A program made the translations under genes and the position numbers. Of a stretch of 64,000 bases of DNA, positions 1 to 9,134 are shown one piece after another. The notes beneath the pieces were generated by a model. It searched no databases, was not told the origin of the DNA, and worked only from the letters and a program-made list of their open reading frames with translations. Source of the stretch: Eubacterium sp. Its GTDB lineage: Bacteria; Bacillota; Clostridia; Peptostreptococcales; Anaerovoracaceae. The DNA lies in the NCBI GenBank assembly GCA_017533915.1, contig JAFWHX010000014.1, positions 43,836-107,835 of the forward strand, in the 5' to 3' direction. The stretch's first letter is position 1, and each line of letters opens with the position of its first letter.

Positions 1-435
1 CTTCTAAACACACTCTGGCCGCTGTTCCTTCCGTCGATCGCGGCGCCTGCTGTATTCTACTTCATGTACAGCTACATGCAGTCGAGCCTCCCGATGGAGC
101 TCGTTGAAGCAGCCAGAATAGACGGATGCAATGAATTCAGGATCTTCAACCGAATCGTCATTCCGATCATGAAGCCGGCGATGGCGGTGCAGGCGATATT
201 CGCATTCGTAACAGCATGGAACAACTTCTTCATCCCGGCTTTGATCATATCCGACAACAGCAAGAAAACGCTGCCGATACTGATCGCAGCCCTGAGAAGC
301 GCCGACTTCCTGAAGTTCGACCTCGGGAAAGTCTACATGCTTATCCTGATCGCGATCGTACCGATCATCATCGTATACATCATGCTTTCAAGATACATCG
401 TCGCAGGCGTTGCCCTTGGCGGCGTCAAAGAGTAG
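1..435 (+). CDS. Carbohydrate ABC transporter permease, MalG type (5' end outside window)
   Basis: This is the C-terminal part of an inner-membrane permease that moves a sugar or oligosaccharide across the membrane. The reading frame is open from base 1, so the start lies upstream of the window. The EAA loop that docks onto the ATPase is visible (ELVEAARIDGCNEF followed by RIVIP), as are two later hydrophobic stretches and the usual end (RYIVAGVALGGVKE). The ATPase gene starts 9 bases after the stop, with its ribosome site directly behind it, so the two are co-transcribed. The substrate cannot be read from this fragment. The binding protein and partner permease are presumably just upstream. 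Confidence 0.93.
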   Translation, partial: LLNTLWPLFLPSIAAPAVFYFMYSYMQSSLPMELVEAARIDGCNEFRIFNRIVIPIMKPAMAVQAIFAFVTAWNNFFIPALIISDNSKKTLPILIAALRSADFLKFDLGKVYMLILIAIVPIIIVYIMLSRYIVAGVALGGVKE

Positions 436-444
436 GAGGAAGAA

Positions 445-1545
445 ATGGCTGGAATCAAATTTGAACATATCGTAAAATCATACGACGGCGAAGTTACGGT
501 CATTCCTGACCTTAACCTCGAGATAAAAGACAAGGAATTCGTGGTGCTCGTCGGTCCGTCAGGATGCGGCAAATCCACCACATTAAGGATGATCGCGGGA
601 CTTGAGACGATCACGGGCGGCAGGCTCTATATCGGCGACAAAGTCATCAACGCGGTCCCGCCTAAAGACAGGGACATCGCGATGGTGTTCCAGAACTACG
701 CTCTCTATCCGCATATGTCCGTGTACAAAAACATGGCGTTTGCGCTGGACCTGCAGCACGTTGATAAGAAGGAGATCGATCAGAAGGTACACGACGCCGC
801 AAAGATGCTGGGCCTCGAGGAATACCTCGACCGCAAGCCTAAGGCTCTTTCCGGCGGCCAGAGACAGAGAGTGGCGCTCGGGCGCGCGCTGGTACGCAAC
901 CCGTCCGTGTTCCTGCTCGACGAGCCTCTGTCCAACCTGGACGCTAAGCTCCGTACAGAGATGAGGAGCCAGATAAGCAAGCTCCACAAGAAGCTCGGTA
1001 CTACATTCGTATACGTCACACATGACCAGATCGAGGCCATGACAATGGGCGACCGCATCTGTGTGATGAACGCCGGCGAAGTACAGCAGTTCGATACGCC
1101 AAGAGCGCTGTACAATAATCCATGCAACCTGTTCGTTGCCGGATTCATCGGGTCACCGCAGATGAATTTCATCGACGCAGTGGTAGAGAAAGCTGAAGGA
1201 TCTGAAGGTAAATATGAAGTCGTATTCGGCGACACAAGAATTCCTTCAGACAGAGAAGAGCTTGCGCCATACGTCGGAAAGACAGTCGTCCTCGGTATCA
1301 GGCCAGACGATCTCCATGTCGAGAAAGAATACATCCGCGGCAAGAACACAATCAAAGCCACCATCGACCTCGATGAGATGATGGGCTCTGAGACCCTGCT
1401 CTACATCAACTACGCAGGCGCAAAGCTTATCGCCAAGACCCCGTCCACCGTGACTGAAGAGACAGGCGATCCGATCGAGCTTGCCGTTAATCCGGACAAG
1501 ATCCACATCTTCGACAGGGACACAGAAGAAGCAGTGTTGAACTGA
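445..1545 (+). CDS. Sugar ABC transporter ATP-binding protein (MsmX/UgpC family)
   Basis: Cytoplasmic ATPase that powers a carbohydrate importer. All nucleotide-binding motifs are intact: Walker A GPSGCGKST at residues 37-45, Q-loop at 83, signature LSGGQ at 135-139, Walker B FLLDEP at 156-161 and the switch histidine at 193. The region from about residue 235 is the TOBE/OB-fold extension typical of MalK-like ATPases. At 366 residues it has normal family length. The start has AGGAGG five bases upstream. It follows the permease at 1-435, and a terminator follows at 1608-1635, so it is the last gene of the transporter operon. MsmX-type ATPases often serve several permeases, so the cognate sugar is open. 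Confidence 0.95.
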   Translation: MAGIKFEHIVKSYDGEVTVIPDLNLEIKDKEFVVLVGPSGCGKSTTLRMIAGLETITGGRLYIGDKVINAVPPKDRDIAMVFQNYALYPHMSVYKNMAFALDLQHVDKKEIDQKVHDAAKMLGLEEYLDRKPKALSGGQRQRVALGRALVRNPSVFLLDEPLSNLDAKLRTEMRSQISKLHKKLGTTFVYVTHDQIEAMTMGDRICVMNAGEVQQFDTPRALYNNPCNLFVAGFIGSPQMNFIDAVVEKAEGSEGKYEVVFGDTRIPSDREELAPYVGKTVVLGIRPDDLHVEKEYIRGKNTIKATIDLDEMMGSETLLYINYAGAKLIAKTPSTVTEETGDPIELAVNPDKIHIFDRDTEEAVLN

Positions 1546-1607
1546 TGCTCTGATCCGAAGCGATTCTGATCAGGCGAATTTAGAGACACCTGCAGACAGA
1601 TAAAATC

Positions 1608-1635
1608 GCCAGGCTGATTAACAGCCTGGCTTTTT
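1608..1635 (+). terminator. Rho-independent terminator of the sugar transporter operon
   Basis: A perfect 9-bp stem (GCCAGGCTG / CAGCCTGGC) with a 5-base loop is followed by TTTTT. It lies 62 bases after the ATPase stop and points the same way. Confidence 0.92.
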
Positions 1636-1637
1636 AG

Positions 1638-1701
1638 TGTTCCGATTCGGAGCAGGTGCGAACAATGGTGCTTCTGGCTGCACTTGTTCCGGCTCGGAAC
1701 A
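1638..1701. repeat. Pair of 17-bp palindromic sites behind the integrase gene
   Basis: Two copies of a 17-base dyad lie 47 bp apart, at 1638-1654 (TGTTCCG ATT CGGAGCA) and 1685-1701 (TGTTCCG GCT CGGAACA). The second is a perfect 7-bp inverted repeat with a 3-base spacer; the first has one mismatch. They sit between the sugar operon terminator and the stop of the recombinase gene. Such paired sites could be recombinase binding or crossover sites, or regulator operators; the sequence alone does not decide. Confidence 0.6.
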
Positions 1702-1707
1702 TGATGT

Positions 1708-2757
1708 TCAGTGCGCATGGACAGTGTCGAGCATATCGGCCATCTGGTCCTGTACAAATGCGAAAAGATGAGCATATCTGTAGGTTATTTTTTCTGCTTC
1801 ATGCCCTACTCTCTCGCCTATGGCAAGAGCCGAGAAGCCGTTATTTATAAGGAGCGATACGTGTGAGTGACGTAGATCGTGGACTCGTATGTGCTTGACG
1901 CCTGCAAGATCAGCGCCCTTTATGAGGGCTGTCCTCAGGTGGTAGCTGCTCATTGGGAACAGTCTGGAATTCTGCCATTTGTTTTCTTCAAATGGATCAG
2001 TACTGCTTCCCTGCCCTTCTGAAAGCATCATTTTTCTATGCATTCTCATCATGTAGTCTTCCATCTCATCACATAAGAATGCGGGCATGCTTATCTTCCT
2101 GTTGCTCTTTGCTGTTTTCGGGCTGGTTATCACATCTTCCTGCCCGATACGGTGGTATGTTTTGCTTACCGTGACGGTTTTGTTCGGGATATCAAGATCC
2201 GCTGGCATCAGAGCAAGCAGCTCGCCTTCGCGCATACCGGTCCAGTACAGCATTTCAAATGCATAGTAATAGTCCGGATACTGCTTCATCTGCCTGGCAA
2301 AGCTGGCATATTCATCTTTGGTCCAATACAGCATCTCCCGAGGCGCACCTTTCTCGAATGTTCCGACGACAGCCGCCGCGTTCCGCTCCAGGCCATAATA
2401 CCTTACAGCATGATTAAGTATCGCAGATAGCTGCGCATGGACGTCTCTCAGATAGTCCTGTGAATATGGCTGGCCTTTTTCATTCCGGTAAGCCATCAGC
2501 TCGTTCTGCCACCTGATCACATCCTGCGGTGTGATATCCTGAAGCGCCATCTTGCCGAAATACGGCAGCAGCGCAGTGTTCATCACCGCCCTTTTGAACG
2601 CCCACGTGCTTTCCTTCAGACGCGGGCCCTTATCTCTTGAGTAGATCTTACAGAATTCCGTGAACTTCATTCCTGAAACAGACTCTGTCTCGTAATTCAT
2701 GCCCACGGCCCATGCAGCATCTCCGCTGCTGAAGTCAATGTATAACTGCCGTTCCAT
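1708..2757 (-). CDS. Tyrosine recombinase / phage-type integrase
   Basis: A 349-residue site-specific recombinase that cuts and rejoins DNA through a covalent phosphotyrosine link. The N-terminal half (about 30-125) resembles the SAM-like core-binding domain, and the C-terminal half is the catalytic domain. Catalytic residues are visible: R176 (TGMREGE), H293 and R296 (VHDLRHSH), H319 (VGHE) and the likely nucleophile Y328 (TYRYAHLF). It looks complete and active. No excisionase, other phage gene or tRNA target is next to it, so it is either the last remnant of an island or a stand-alone recombinase. It lies 155 bp from an inverted motif shared by two surface-protein genes, which raises the possibility of a role in DNA inversion. 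Confidence 0.93.
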   Translation of the reverse strand: MERQLYIDFSSGDAAWAVGMNYETESVSGMKFTEFCKIYSRDKGPRLKESTWAFKRAVMNTALLPYFGKMALQDITPQDVIRWQNELMAYRNEKGQPYSQDYLRDVHAQLSAILNHAVRYYGLERNAAAVVGTFEKGAPREMLYWTKDEYASFARQMKQYPDYYYAFEMLYWTGMREGELLALMPADLDIPNKTVTVSKTYHRIGQEDVITSPKTAKSNRKISMPAFLCDEMEDYMMRMHRKMMLSEGQGSSTDPFEENKWQNSRLFPMSSYHLRTALIKGADLAGVKHIRVHDLRHSHVSLLINNGFSALAIGERVGHEAEKITYRYAHLFAFVQDQMADMLDTVHAH

Positions 2758-2784
2758 TGACCGCTCCTCCTAATAGTCTATTCA

Positions 2785-2852
2785 GTTGTACACAGATCCC
2801 GATAATATGTCAAAGTGCACGACATGCACATTGACATACATTTGTGTACAAC
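2785..2852. promoter_or_regulatory. Nested inverted repeats over the integrase promoter
   Basis: An outer 10-bp perfect inverted repeat (GTTGTACACA at 2785-2794, TGTGTACAAC at 2843-2852) encloses an inner 14-bp one (2806-2819 and 2825-2838, one mismatch, 5-base spacer). On the minus strand TTGACA (2808-2813) is followed after 17 bases by TACAAC (2785-2790), a credible promoter for the integrase. On the plus strand the inner dyad also carries a TTGACA (2831-2836). The arrangement suggests repressor or recombinase binding that occludes the promoter. Confidence 0.7.
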
Positions 2853-2907
2853 CATTCTATCATATACCGAGCATTGTTCAAAGGCTTGCTTTCAATGATT
2901 AGCCACT

Positions 2908-2934
2908 TTTAATTATTGGTTATCACTAATGAAA
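2908..2934 (+). promoter_or_regulatory. Motif shared with the 9135-12956 gene (inverted copy at 13022-13048)
   Basis: The 27-base segment with core ATTATTGGTTATCACT lies 74 bases before the start codon of the secreted protein at 3009. The same segment, 25 of 27 bases matching, lies 65 bases before the start of the paralogous protein at 12956 on the other strand. It may be a common regulator site in the promoter or leader, or one of two recombination sites in inverted orientation. Confidence 0.6.
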
Positions 2935-3008
2935 TGATGATCACCGAATACCTGTGATCGTTGATTCAGAAACCAATTGGTTATTGTAAGAAAAAGAGGA
3001 GAAAAGAA

Positions 3009-5198
3009 ATGAACAAAAAGACTAAGAAACTGCTTGTGTCACTTCTGTCAGTACTGATGGTTCTTTCCTTCATGCCGACAATGGCATTTGCGAAAACGGA
3101 TGAGCCTGTTACAGGCGGACATAGCTGGGAAGGGACATACTATGTAGATGCTGATGAAGAAGGTCTTAAAGTTATCGTAGCACCTACATGCACAGAAGAT
3201 GGTATTGGCCAGATCCCATGTACAGAAGAGCTTAACGGTGAAGCTTGCGGCGCTCTGAGAACTGTATGGATCAATGCTACTGGTCATTCAAGGCATGCTT
3301 TATCAAACAAAGTCAGAGTTACAGCTGAACAGATGATGGATAAATTCGGCTATACGCAGGAACAGAAAGATGCTTTCTATAACAGCCCATATGAATTCTG
3401 CGAAGCTAACATCTATGAATGCGCTGACTGCGGAATGTATCTTACAGCTTCTGGGAAAACAATTACATCGATGTATGATGATGATTTCAGCAGCCGCTAT
3501 AAGACAAAACATACAGCACCTGCAGGACTCAAGGACTGCGCTGCATCATTCAAATGCACAGTATGCGGAATCGAAGGAAGAACAAACGATGACTATAACG
3601 CTGAGACTTCCGCTGCAGCACATGCTGATACAGATAATCTTACCCATGAGGTTAAGAAGTATCATATGAAGGACACTACCGGTGACGGTGAGGCTGACGA
3701 ATACGTTGAAGTAGTCACAGACACATGCAAGCTCTGCGGAGTAGTAGTTAACAGGGAAGCAACACCTGTTCCTTCAGATAAACCAATGCCTTCATATGCT
3801 CATACTGCAGGCGCATGGGAAACAGAGCTTGAGCCTACATGCACAGTTCCTGGAAAGCAGATCAAGAAGTGCACTGAATGTGGAGAGCCTACAGGAGATC
3901 AGAAAGAGATCGCTCCGTTAGGACATGACTATAAGACTATCACATTTACAGGTGAAGACAATGTTATCTATTCTCAGAGCATGTGCACAAGATGCGGTGA
4001 TCTGAAAGACGATAGGACACCTATCGGATTCGTACCTCCAACACCAGAATCTTCTTACAAATACAGCTATGAGAAAGTCGTTGATGCAAACTGCGAGCAG
4101 GGTGCATGGATCAAAGTAACTGTTACACTTGATGGTAAAGTAGTAGAAGAATGGTACGAGGATGATCTTGATATCGAAGGTTATATCGAAGATGGTGATA
4201 TCATCCTGATCAACGGTAAATACTATGATAAGTATAATCAGACAGAGATCCCTTATGTAAAGGCTCTTGGACATGAGTTTGGCGAGATGAAGCAGGTTGC
4301 TGAGGCTACTTGCACAGAGCGTGCTATCGAAGCACAGGTCTGCAGCAAGTGCGGTAAAGTAAACCACAAAACACAGAAGACTATCGGCAAGGCTCTTGGT
4401 CATGATGTTAAGGAACAGGTAGTTCCTGCAACATGCGGAGAAGCAGGATATTCCTACAAGATCTGCGCAAGATGCAACAAGTATCTGGACAAGGCTGGCG
4501 AAAATGCTTCAGACGAAATGATCAAATACGACGAGACTAAGCCAGTAGTTGCTCTTGGTGAGAAGTGCACATTCGACACATGGAAAGTCATCAAGGAAGC
4601 TACAGCTGACGAAGATGGATCAAAGATCCTCGTATGCTCAAAGTGCGGCGCAGAGCTTGCTGGCTCAGAGACAGTTATCCCTGCAGACACAAACGCTAAG
4701 AAAGATCAGGAGATCGAAGCTGCTAAGACAACTATCGAAGAAGCAGCAAAGATCGTTGGCGACGATACATACACAGCTGACAGCATCAAAGCTATCACAG
4801 AAGCTCAGGCAGCTCTGAATCAGGCTATTGCAAGCGGAACAGCTGCTGATGTAAAGAGAGCTAAAGAGAACCTGGAAGCTGCAGTTTCAGCAGCTCAGAA
4901 GAAGGCAGAGAGCACACTGTCAGCAAAGGGCAAGACAGTCAAGGCTAAGTCAAATAAGGTTACAAAGATCAAGGCCAAGAAGGCATTCACAGTTAAGAAC
5001 GCTGCTGGTAAGGTTACTTACAAGAAGACCAAGGGCAACGCAAAGGTAAAAGTCAGCAAGGCTGGTAAAGTTACTGTTAAGAAGGGTCTGAAGAAGGGTA
5101 AGACCTATAAGATCAAGGTTAAGATCACAGACGCTGGAAGCGACACTGTTCTTGGAGCTGCTAAGACAGTTACACTGAAGGTTAAGATCACTAAGTAA
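3009..5198 (+). CDS. Secreted surface protein with CxxC repeats, FIVAR motif and basic C-terminal tail
   Basis: A 729-residue exported protein of unknown function. The ATG at 3009 is chosen because AGAGGAGA precedes it and a clean signal peptide follows, cut after residue 28 (TMAFA); the frame is open further upstream to a TTG at 2961. The body holds about nine modules ending in a CxxC pair (for example CTVCG, CKLCG, CTECG, CSKCG, CARCN), most with a preceding TC..G and a following GH, suggesting small metal-binding or disulfide units outside the cell. Next comes a FIVAR-like helical motif, then a lysine-rich tail of about 90 residues shared with other proteins here. No LPXTG anchor is present. 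It is a paralogue of the protein at 9135-12956. A surface adhesion role is only inference. Confidence 0.85.
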   Translation: MNKKTKKLLVSLLSVLMVLSFMPTMAFAKTDEPVTGGHSWEGTYYVDADEEGLKVIVAPTCTEDGIGQIPCTEELNGEACGALRTVWINATGHSRHALSNKVRVTAEQMMDKFGYTQEQKDAFYNSPYEFCEANIYECADCGMYLTASGKTITSMYDDDFSSRYKTKHTAPAGLKDCAASFKCTVCGIEGRTNDDYNAETSAAAHADTDNLTHEVKKYHMKDTTGDGEADEYVEVVTDTCKLCGVVVNREATPVPSDKPMPSYAHTAGAWETELEPTCTVPGKQIKKCTECGEPTGDQKEIAPLGHDYKTITFTGEDNVIYSQSMCTRCGDLKDDRTPIGFVPPTPESSYKYSYEKVVDANCEQGAWIKVTVTLDGKVVEEWYEDDLDIEGYIEDGDIILINGKYYDKYNQTEIPYVKALGHEFGEMKQVAEATCTERAIEAQVCSKCGKVNHKTQKTIGKALGHDVKEQVVPATCGEAGYSYKICARCNKYLDKAGENASDEMIKYDETKPVVALGEKCTFDTWKVIKEATADEDGSKILVCSKCGAELAGSETVIPADTNAKKDQEIEAAKTTIEEAAKIVGDDTYTADSIKAITEAQAALNQAIASGTAADVKRAKENLEAAVSAAQKKAESTLSAKGKTVKAKSNKVTKIKAKKAFTVKNAAGKVTYKKTKGNAKVKVSKAGKVTVKKGLKKGKTYKIKVKITDAGSDTVLGAAKTVTLKVKITK

Positions 5199-5233
5199 TT
5201 CAGATCAATCTGAATACTGAACAGTAATGAAAC

Positions 5234-5260
5234 GGGGATGTCCCTTATGGGGCATCCCCA
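5234..5260 (+). terminator. Hairpin terminator after the secreted protein
   Basis: GGGGATGTCCC and GGGGCATCCCC form an 11-bp stem with one G-T pair around a TTAT loop, followed by ATATTTC. The T-run is weak, so some read-through into the gene at 5290 is possible. Confidence 0.7.
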
Positions 5261-5289
5261 TATTTCTTAGAAATACATAGGAGCAAGAC

Positions 5290-7827
5290 ATGCTGCGTAT
5301 CTCAAGAATGAACCTAAGACTTTTTGCGTTTCTGACAGGACTTTTGCTTATAGTCGGCCAGATCGGTTTTTTATCTCCAGTTAAGATCTATGCTGATGAT
5401 TCTGAACCAGTAGGTCAGTTTATCGCATTCACATCTGATGTACATAACAGACCAGGAAATGAATCTGCGGAGCGCCTTGGATCATGGATCGATACAATGA
5501 AGGCTGCATATAATATATGTTATATGGGCTTCTGCGGAGATATGGCCGATTCAGATGTAAGTGAATCTGAATACTGGGATCTTACACAATCTGTAATTAA
5601 TATAGTCAGTGGTAAAGGGTTCCCAGTATGCTACACTACCGGAAATCATGAATTCAATCCGGGGAAATTCAGTTCTACCTCTAGTCCTGCCAAAAATTAT
5701 TTTAGTGTAGATTCAATTGTTGATAACCTTCCATCAGATGCCGATTTCCAGATATACGCACTTGGAGCAGTTAATGACAGCCAGAGCTGGCAAGGAATAA
5801 CAAGCACTCAGATCAATAAACTCGAGACATTTCTAAACAACGCAGGCGCTGAAAAGCCAATTATTATTCTATCCCACTTTCCTCTGCATTCTATTGATAA
5901 TAATGGATATGACCGCCGCTTGACAGCAAATGCGTCTAGCGTGATAAATATTCTGAATACCGCCTCAGAGAATGGTAAGACGATCATCTTTCTTTGGGGG
6001 CACAATCATACTAAGGCTGATTCATCTGAGCATAATTACGATAAGATCATTGGACCGGATTCTGATCTTCAATATTCATATGACAGTAGTAAGAAAAAAA
6101 CTATTAAGTTCTACTATGCCGCTGCCGGATGCATGAGCGATACAGATTACAGTGCCGGCAGTCATGCCGTAAAAGGCAAGGGCCTTGTGATCCAGATAAG
6201 GCCTGATCACACAATGGGGTTCGGATACTTTGATGCTAATGGGAACGACGTCACAGATGGCGGCTCAACTATAGATATTAATTATGTAGCTCCATCTGTG
6301 CATGCGCACCCTCTCGTAAAAACAGATGCTCATCCGGCAACGTGTACGATTGCAGGAAATACTGCTTATTGGAGTTGTGATGAATGTAAAAAATACTTCT
6401 CTGATAAAAATGGAGAAAACGAGATCTTAAAGGACAGCTGGATAATAGCAGCTACAGGTCATCAGTATGGCTCGTGGACTTCATTGAATGACAGTCAGCA
6501 TCAAAGAGTATGCTCTGCTGACCCGTCACATATAGAAAAGCAAGATCATGTATGGAATGATGGTGTAGTAACTACACAGCCTACCGCAGATACTGACGGT
6601 GTTAAAACATATACATGTACGATCTGCAATGCTGAGAAAACAGAAAAGATAGATGCTACAGGTGGTGGAGATACACCTTCCGGAGGAGGCGGCGGAACAC
6701 CATCAGGCGGTGGCGGAGGAGGCATTCCTTCAGGCGGCGGTGGAGGTATGTTCCCGGTAGAAGAAGATCTGTGTGAAGACGATGATCATGATTGGGACTT
6801 TGATCATATCTCTTGGGAGTGGTCAGATGATTACAGCAGTGCCAAGGCGATCTTGATATGCAAGCGAAATCCTGAGCATAAGAAGGAGATCCAGGCTTCT
6901 GTTGCAGATGAGACTTCCGACGGGGAAACAACATATACTGCCGTTATTACCGGGCCAGACGGAAAGCAGTACAAAAAGACCGTTACAACAGTCCATGTCC
7001 ATTCGCTTACACATTTTGAAGCGAAAGAAGCTGCCTGCACTGAGGCAGGAAACAGCGAATACTGGGCGTGCAGCGGCTGCGGCGGATTCTATGCGGATAA
7101 AGAAGGCGAAACAAGCATTGAAAAGAACAGCTGGATAGTCCCTGCAGCAGGTCATGATCCCGGGGAGTATAAACTTGCTGGTAAAGCAAATATGGAACGA
7201 TCTGGAAAACTGATCACAGTATGCGATAAGTGTGGAAAAGAAATGGGATCCATCTCTGTATCACCAGTGATCGCAAAGGCCAGAGTCAACAGCAGCACAA
7301 AGGCAACGATAAGCTGGTCAGCAGTGAATGGCGCTCAGAGATATCAGGTGTACTTCTCAGATTACAGCAAAAAAACGATCAAATACGCAGGAAGAACGAC
7401 CAGATCGAAATACGTCAAAAAAGGTCTTAAAAAGGGAAGATGCTACCGGTTCAAAGTCCTGGCACAGAGGAAGATCGAAGGTAAATGGGAGACTATTTCC
7501 TATGGTTACATCGGGCATTTTGTCTCCGGGGATCTGACTAAAGATAAAAAATATACTAATCCAAAGAGTATCACAGTAAGCAGACCCGAGTTGTCGGTCG
7601 CAGTAGGCGGAACTGCCAGGGTCAAGCCATCTATGAAACTCGTAAAGAAAGGGAAAAAGCTGCTTAAAAAGGGTCACTCGCAGAAGTATCGTTACCTAAG
7701 CGATAACACTGAAGTTGCTGTTGTAAACAGCAGCGGCAAGATCACTGGCGTTGGTATCGGGACATGTAAAGTATACGTGATCGGTGTCAACGGAGTGAGT
7801 AAAGCAGTCAAAGTGACAGTAATTTAA
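5290..7827 (+). CDS. Secreted calcineurin-like metallophosphoesterase with surface-binding domains
   Basis: An 845-residue exported enzyme predicted to hydrolyse phosphoesters outside the cell. An N-terminal hydrophobic segment (about 10-29) is the signal peptide. The metallophosphoesterase metal motifs are complete: DVH at 50-52, GDMAD at 83-87, GNHE at 118-121, SHFPLH at 195-200 and GHNH at 237-240. After about residue 335 come two similar modules with a TC..G, CxxC and GH pattern, separated by a glycine-rich linker (about 455-485). A fibronectin-III-like segment with a KKGLKKG motif follows, and the last 90 residues resemble a bacterial Ig-like (BIG2) domain. It lies between two inverted surface-protein paralogues. 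The substrate is unknown; nucleotides or phospholipid headgroups are possible. Confidence 0.88.
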   Translation: MLRISRMNLRLFAFLTGLLLIVGQIGFLSPVKIYADDSEPVGQFIAFTSDVHNRPGNESAERLGSWIDTMKAAYNICYMGFCGDMADSDVSESEYWDLTQSVINIVSGKGFPVCYTTGNHEFNPGKFSSTSSPAKNYFSVDSIVDNLPSDADFQIYALGAVNDSQSWQGITSTQINKLETFLNNAGAEKPIIILSHFPLHSIDNNGYDRRLTANASSVINILNTASENGKTIIFLWGHNHTKADSSEHNYDKIIGPDSDLQYSYDSSKKKTIKFYYAAAGCMSDTDYSAGSHAVKGKGLVIQIRPDHTMGFGYFDANGNDVTDGGSTIDINYVAPSVHAHPLVKTDAHPATCTIAGNTAYWSCDECKKYFSDKNGENEILKDSWIIAATGHQYGSWTSLNDSQHQRVCSADPSHIEKQDHVWNDGVVTTQPTADTDGVKTYTCTICNAEKTEKIDATGGGDTPSGGGGGTPSGGGGGGIPSGGGGGMFPVEEDLCEDDDHDWDFDHISWEWSDDYSSAKAILICKRNPEHKKEIQASVADETSDGETTYTAVITGPDGKQYKKTVTTVHVHSLTHFEAKEAACTEAGNSEYWACSGCGGFYADKEGETSIEKNSWIVPAAGHDPGEYKLAGKANMERSGKLITVCDKCGKEMGSISVSPVIAKARVNSSTKATISWSAVNGAQRYQVYFSDYSKKTIKYAGRTTRSKYVKKGLKKGRCYRFKVLAQRKIEGKWETISYGYIGHFVSGDLTKDKKYTNPKSITVSRPELSVAVGGTARVKPSMKLVKKGKKLLKKGHSQKYRYLSDNTEVAVVNSSGKITGVGIGTCKVYVIGVNGVSKAVKVTVI

Positions 7828-7932
7828 AACTGCCGCCATCATACTACAATTAGAGAGGTCAGTCCCTCTTGGACACGAATCTGACTTGTTATATAATATT
7901 AACAGGAAATGATCTGATCATAGGAGGGAACT

Positions 7933-8967
7933 ATGAGTAAATATAATATCGGAGTAGATGTCGGCGGAACTACCGTGAAGATAGGTGTTTTTGATCGTGA
8001 GAAGGCTGCAATTGATATCGAGACGAAAACCTCGATCCCGACACGGACTGAAAATGACGGTGTACATATCCTCCCGGACATTGCGGAAGCGATCGCTGTA
8101 CTGATGGAGGAATATGGAGCCGAAATGGACGACGTCGCAAGGATAGGAATAGGTGTGCCAGGTCCTGTGATAACCGACCGGAAGACTGGCCAAATGTTCG
8201 TAAACAAATGTGTGAACCTCGGGTGGAGCTCGATGATCGACGTACCCCAGGAGCTTTCAGAGCTCACAGGAGTGCAGAATATATCGGTAATTAACGATGC
8301 GAATGCGGCTGCGCTAGGTGAAGTCATCGCGGGCTCATGTAGCGACAAAACAGTAGTAGTCGTTACGCTGGGCACCGGGATCGGCGGCGGTATCGTACAG
8401 TCCGGCAGGATCATGCCAGGCGCGTTCGGAGCTGCAGGCGAGATCGGACACATCAAGATCCAGCCCCAGCATCCGCTGATTAAAAATCTTTCGACATTAA
8501 AACCATTCGCTGATCTTGAGTATTATGTATCTGCAACAGGGATAGCGAGAACAGCAAAAGCTGCGCTACAGATTCTTCCTGATCAGAGTATACTCAGAGA
8601 CGATCTCAATGCGGAAAACAGCTTGACGGATAAAGATAAAACTTCTGAAGATACTGGTAACAGCTTGAACTGGCCTGATGCGAAGGCAGTAATGGATGCC
8701 GCGAAAAAAGGAGACGCCCTTGCACTTAAGCTGACTGACTTCTTCTTCGATACATTAGGGATTGGTCTTGCGTCGGTCGCAGGTGTAGTTGACCCGGACA
8801 TGTTCATCATTGGAGGCGGGGTAGCAGGCGCAGGCTTGTTCCTTACTGACGGTCTGCAGGCATCATATAGAAAATACGTCTTCCACGCGTCAAGTGAAAC
8901 AGAATTCCGTCTTGCCGTTCTTGGAAATGACGCCGGCATGATCGGAGCCGCGTGCAGTGGTAACTGA
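7933..8967 (+). CDS. ROK-family sugar kinase (glucokinase-like), lacking the zinc motif
   Basis: A 344-residue cytoplasmic kinase of the ROK family, predicted to phosphorylate glucose or a related sugar with ATP. The phosphate-1 motif DVGGTT is at residues 9-14, the catalytic pair ND at 121-122, the GTGIGGG loop at 147-153 and the sugar-contacting E170 with H173 (GEIGH). The family's CxCGxxGCxE zinc-binding stretch, normally right after this histidine, is absent; the sequence there is QPQHPLIKNLSTLKP. A stretch rich in Asp, Ser and Lys near residues 220-245 also departs from the norm. The ribosome site AGGAGGG is nine bases before ATG. It could be a kinase for another sugar or a regulatory paralogue. 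Confidence 0.88.
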   Translation: MSKYNIGVDVGGTTVKIGVFDREKAAIDIETKTSIPTRTENDGVHILPDIAEAIAVLMEEYGAEMDDVARIGIGVPGPVITDRKTGQMFVNKCVNLGWSSMIDVPQELSELTGVQNISVINDANAAALGEVIAGSCSDKTVVVVTLGTGIGGGIVQSGRIMPGAFGAAGEIGHIKIQPQHPLIKNLSTLKPFADLEYYVSATGIARTAKAALQILPDQSILRDDLNAENSLTDKDKTSEDTGNSLNWPDAKAVMDAAKKGDALALKLTDFFFDTLGIGLASVAGVVDPDMFIIGGGVAGAGLFLTDGLQASYRKYVFHASSETEFRLAVLGNDAGMIGAACSGN

Positions 8968-9060
8968 CATATATAAAGCTGGAAACAGATCTGACTGCAG
9001 ACACTTACGACTGGTTATATGTATATTCACTAAAGGCAGAAAATGAACATGTAATGTAAA

Positions 9061-9089
9061 GCGGGGATGCTCCGATGGAACATCCCCGC
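9061..9089. terminator. Bidirectional terminator between the ROK kinase and the surface protein
   Basis: GCGGGGATG pairs with CATCCCCGC, with inner pairs extending the stem, and TGTTTT follows on the plus strand. It sits between two convergent genes and can serve both. Its core resembles the hairpin at 5234-5260. Confidence 0.8.
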
Positions 9090-9134
9090 TGTTTTACTGT
9101 GTTTCTGAAAAGTCAGATCAGAATAGCCCTTAGA

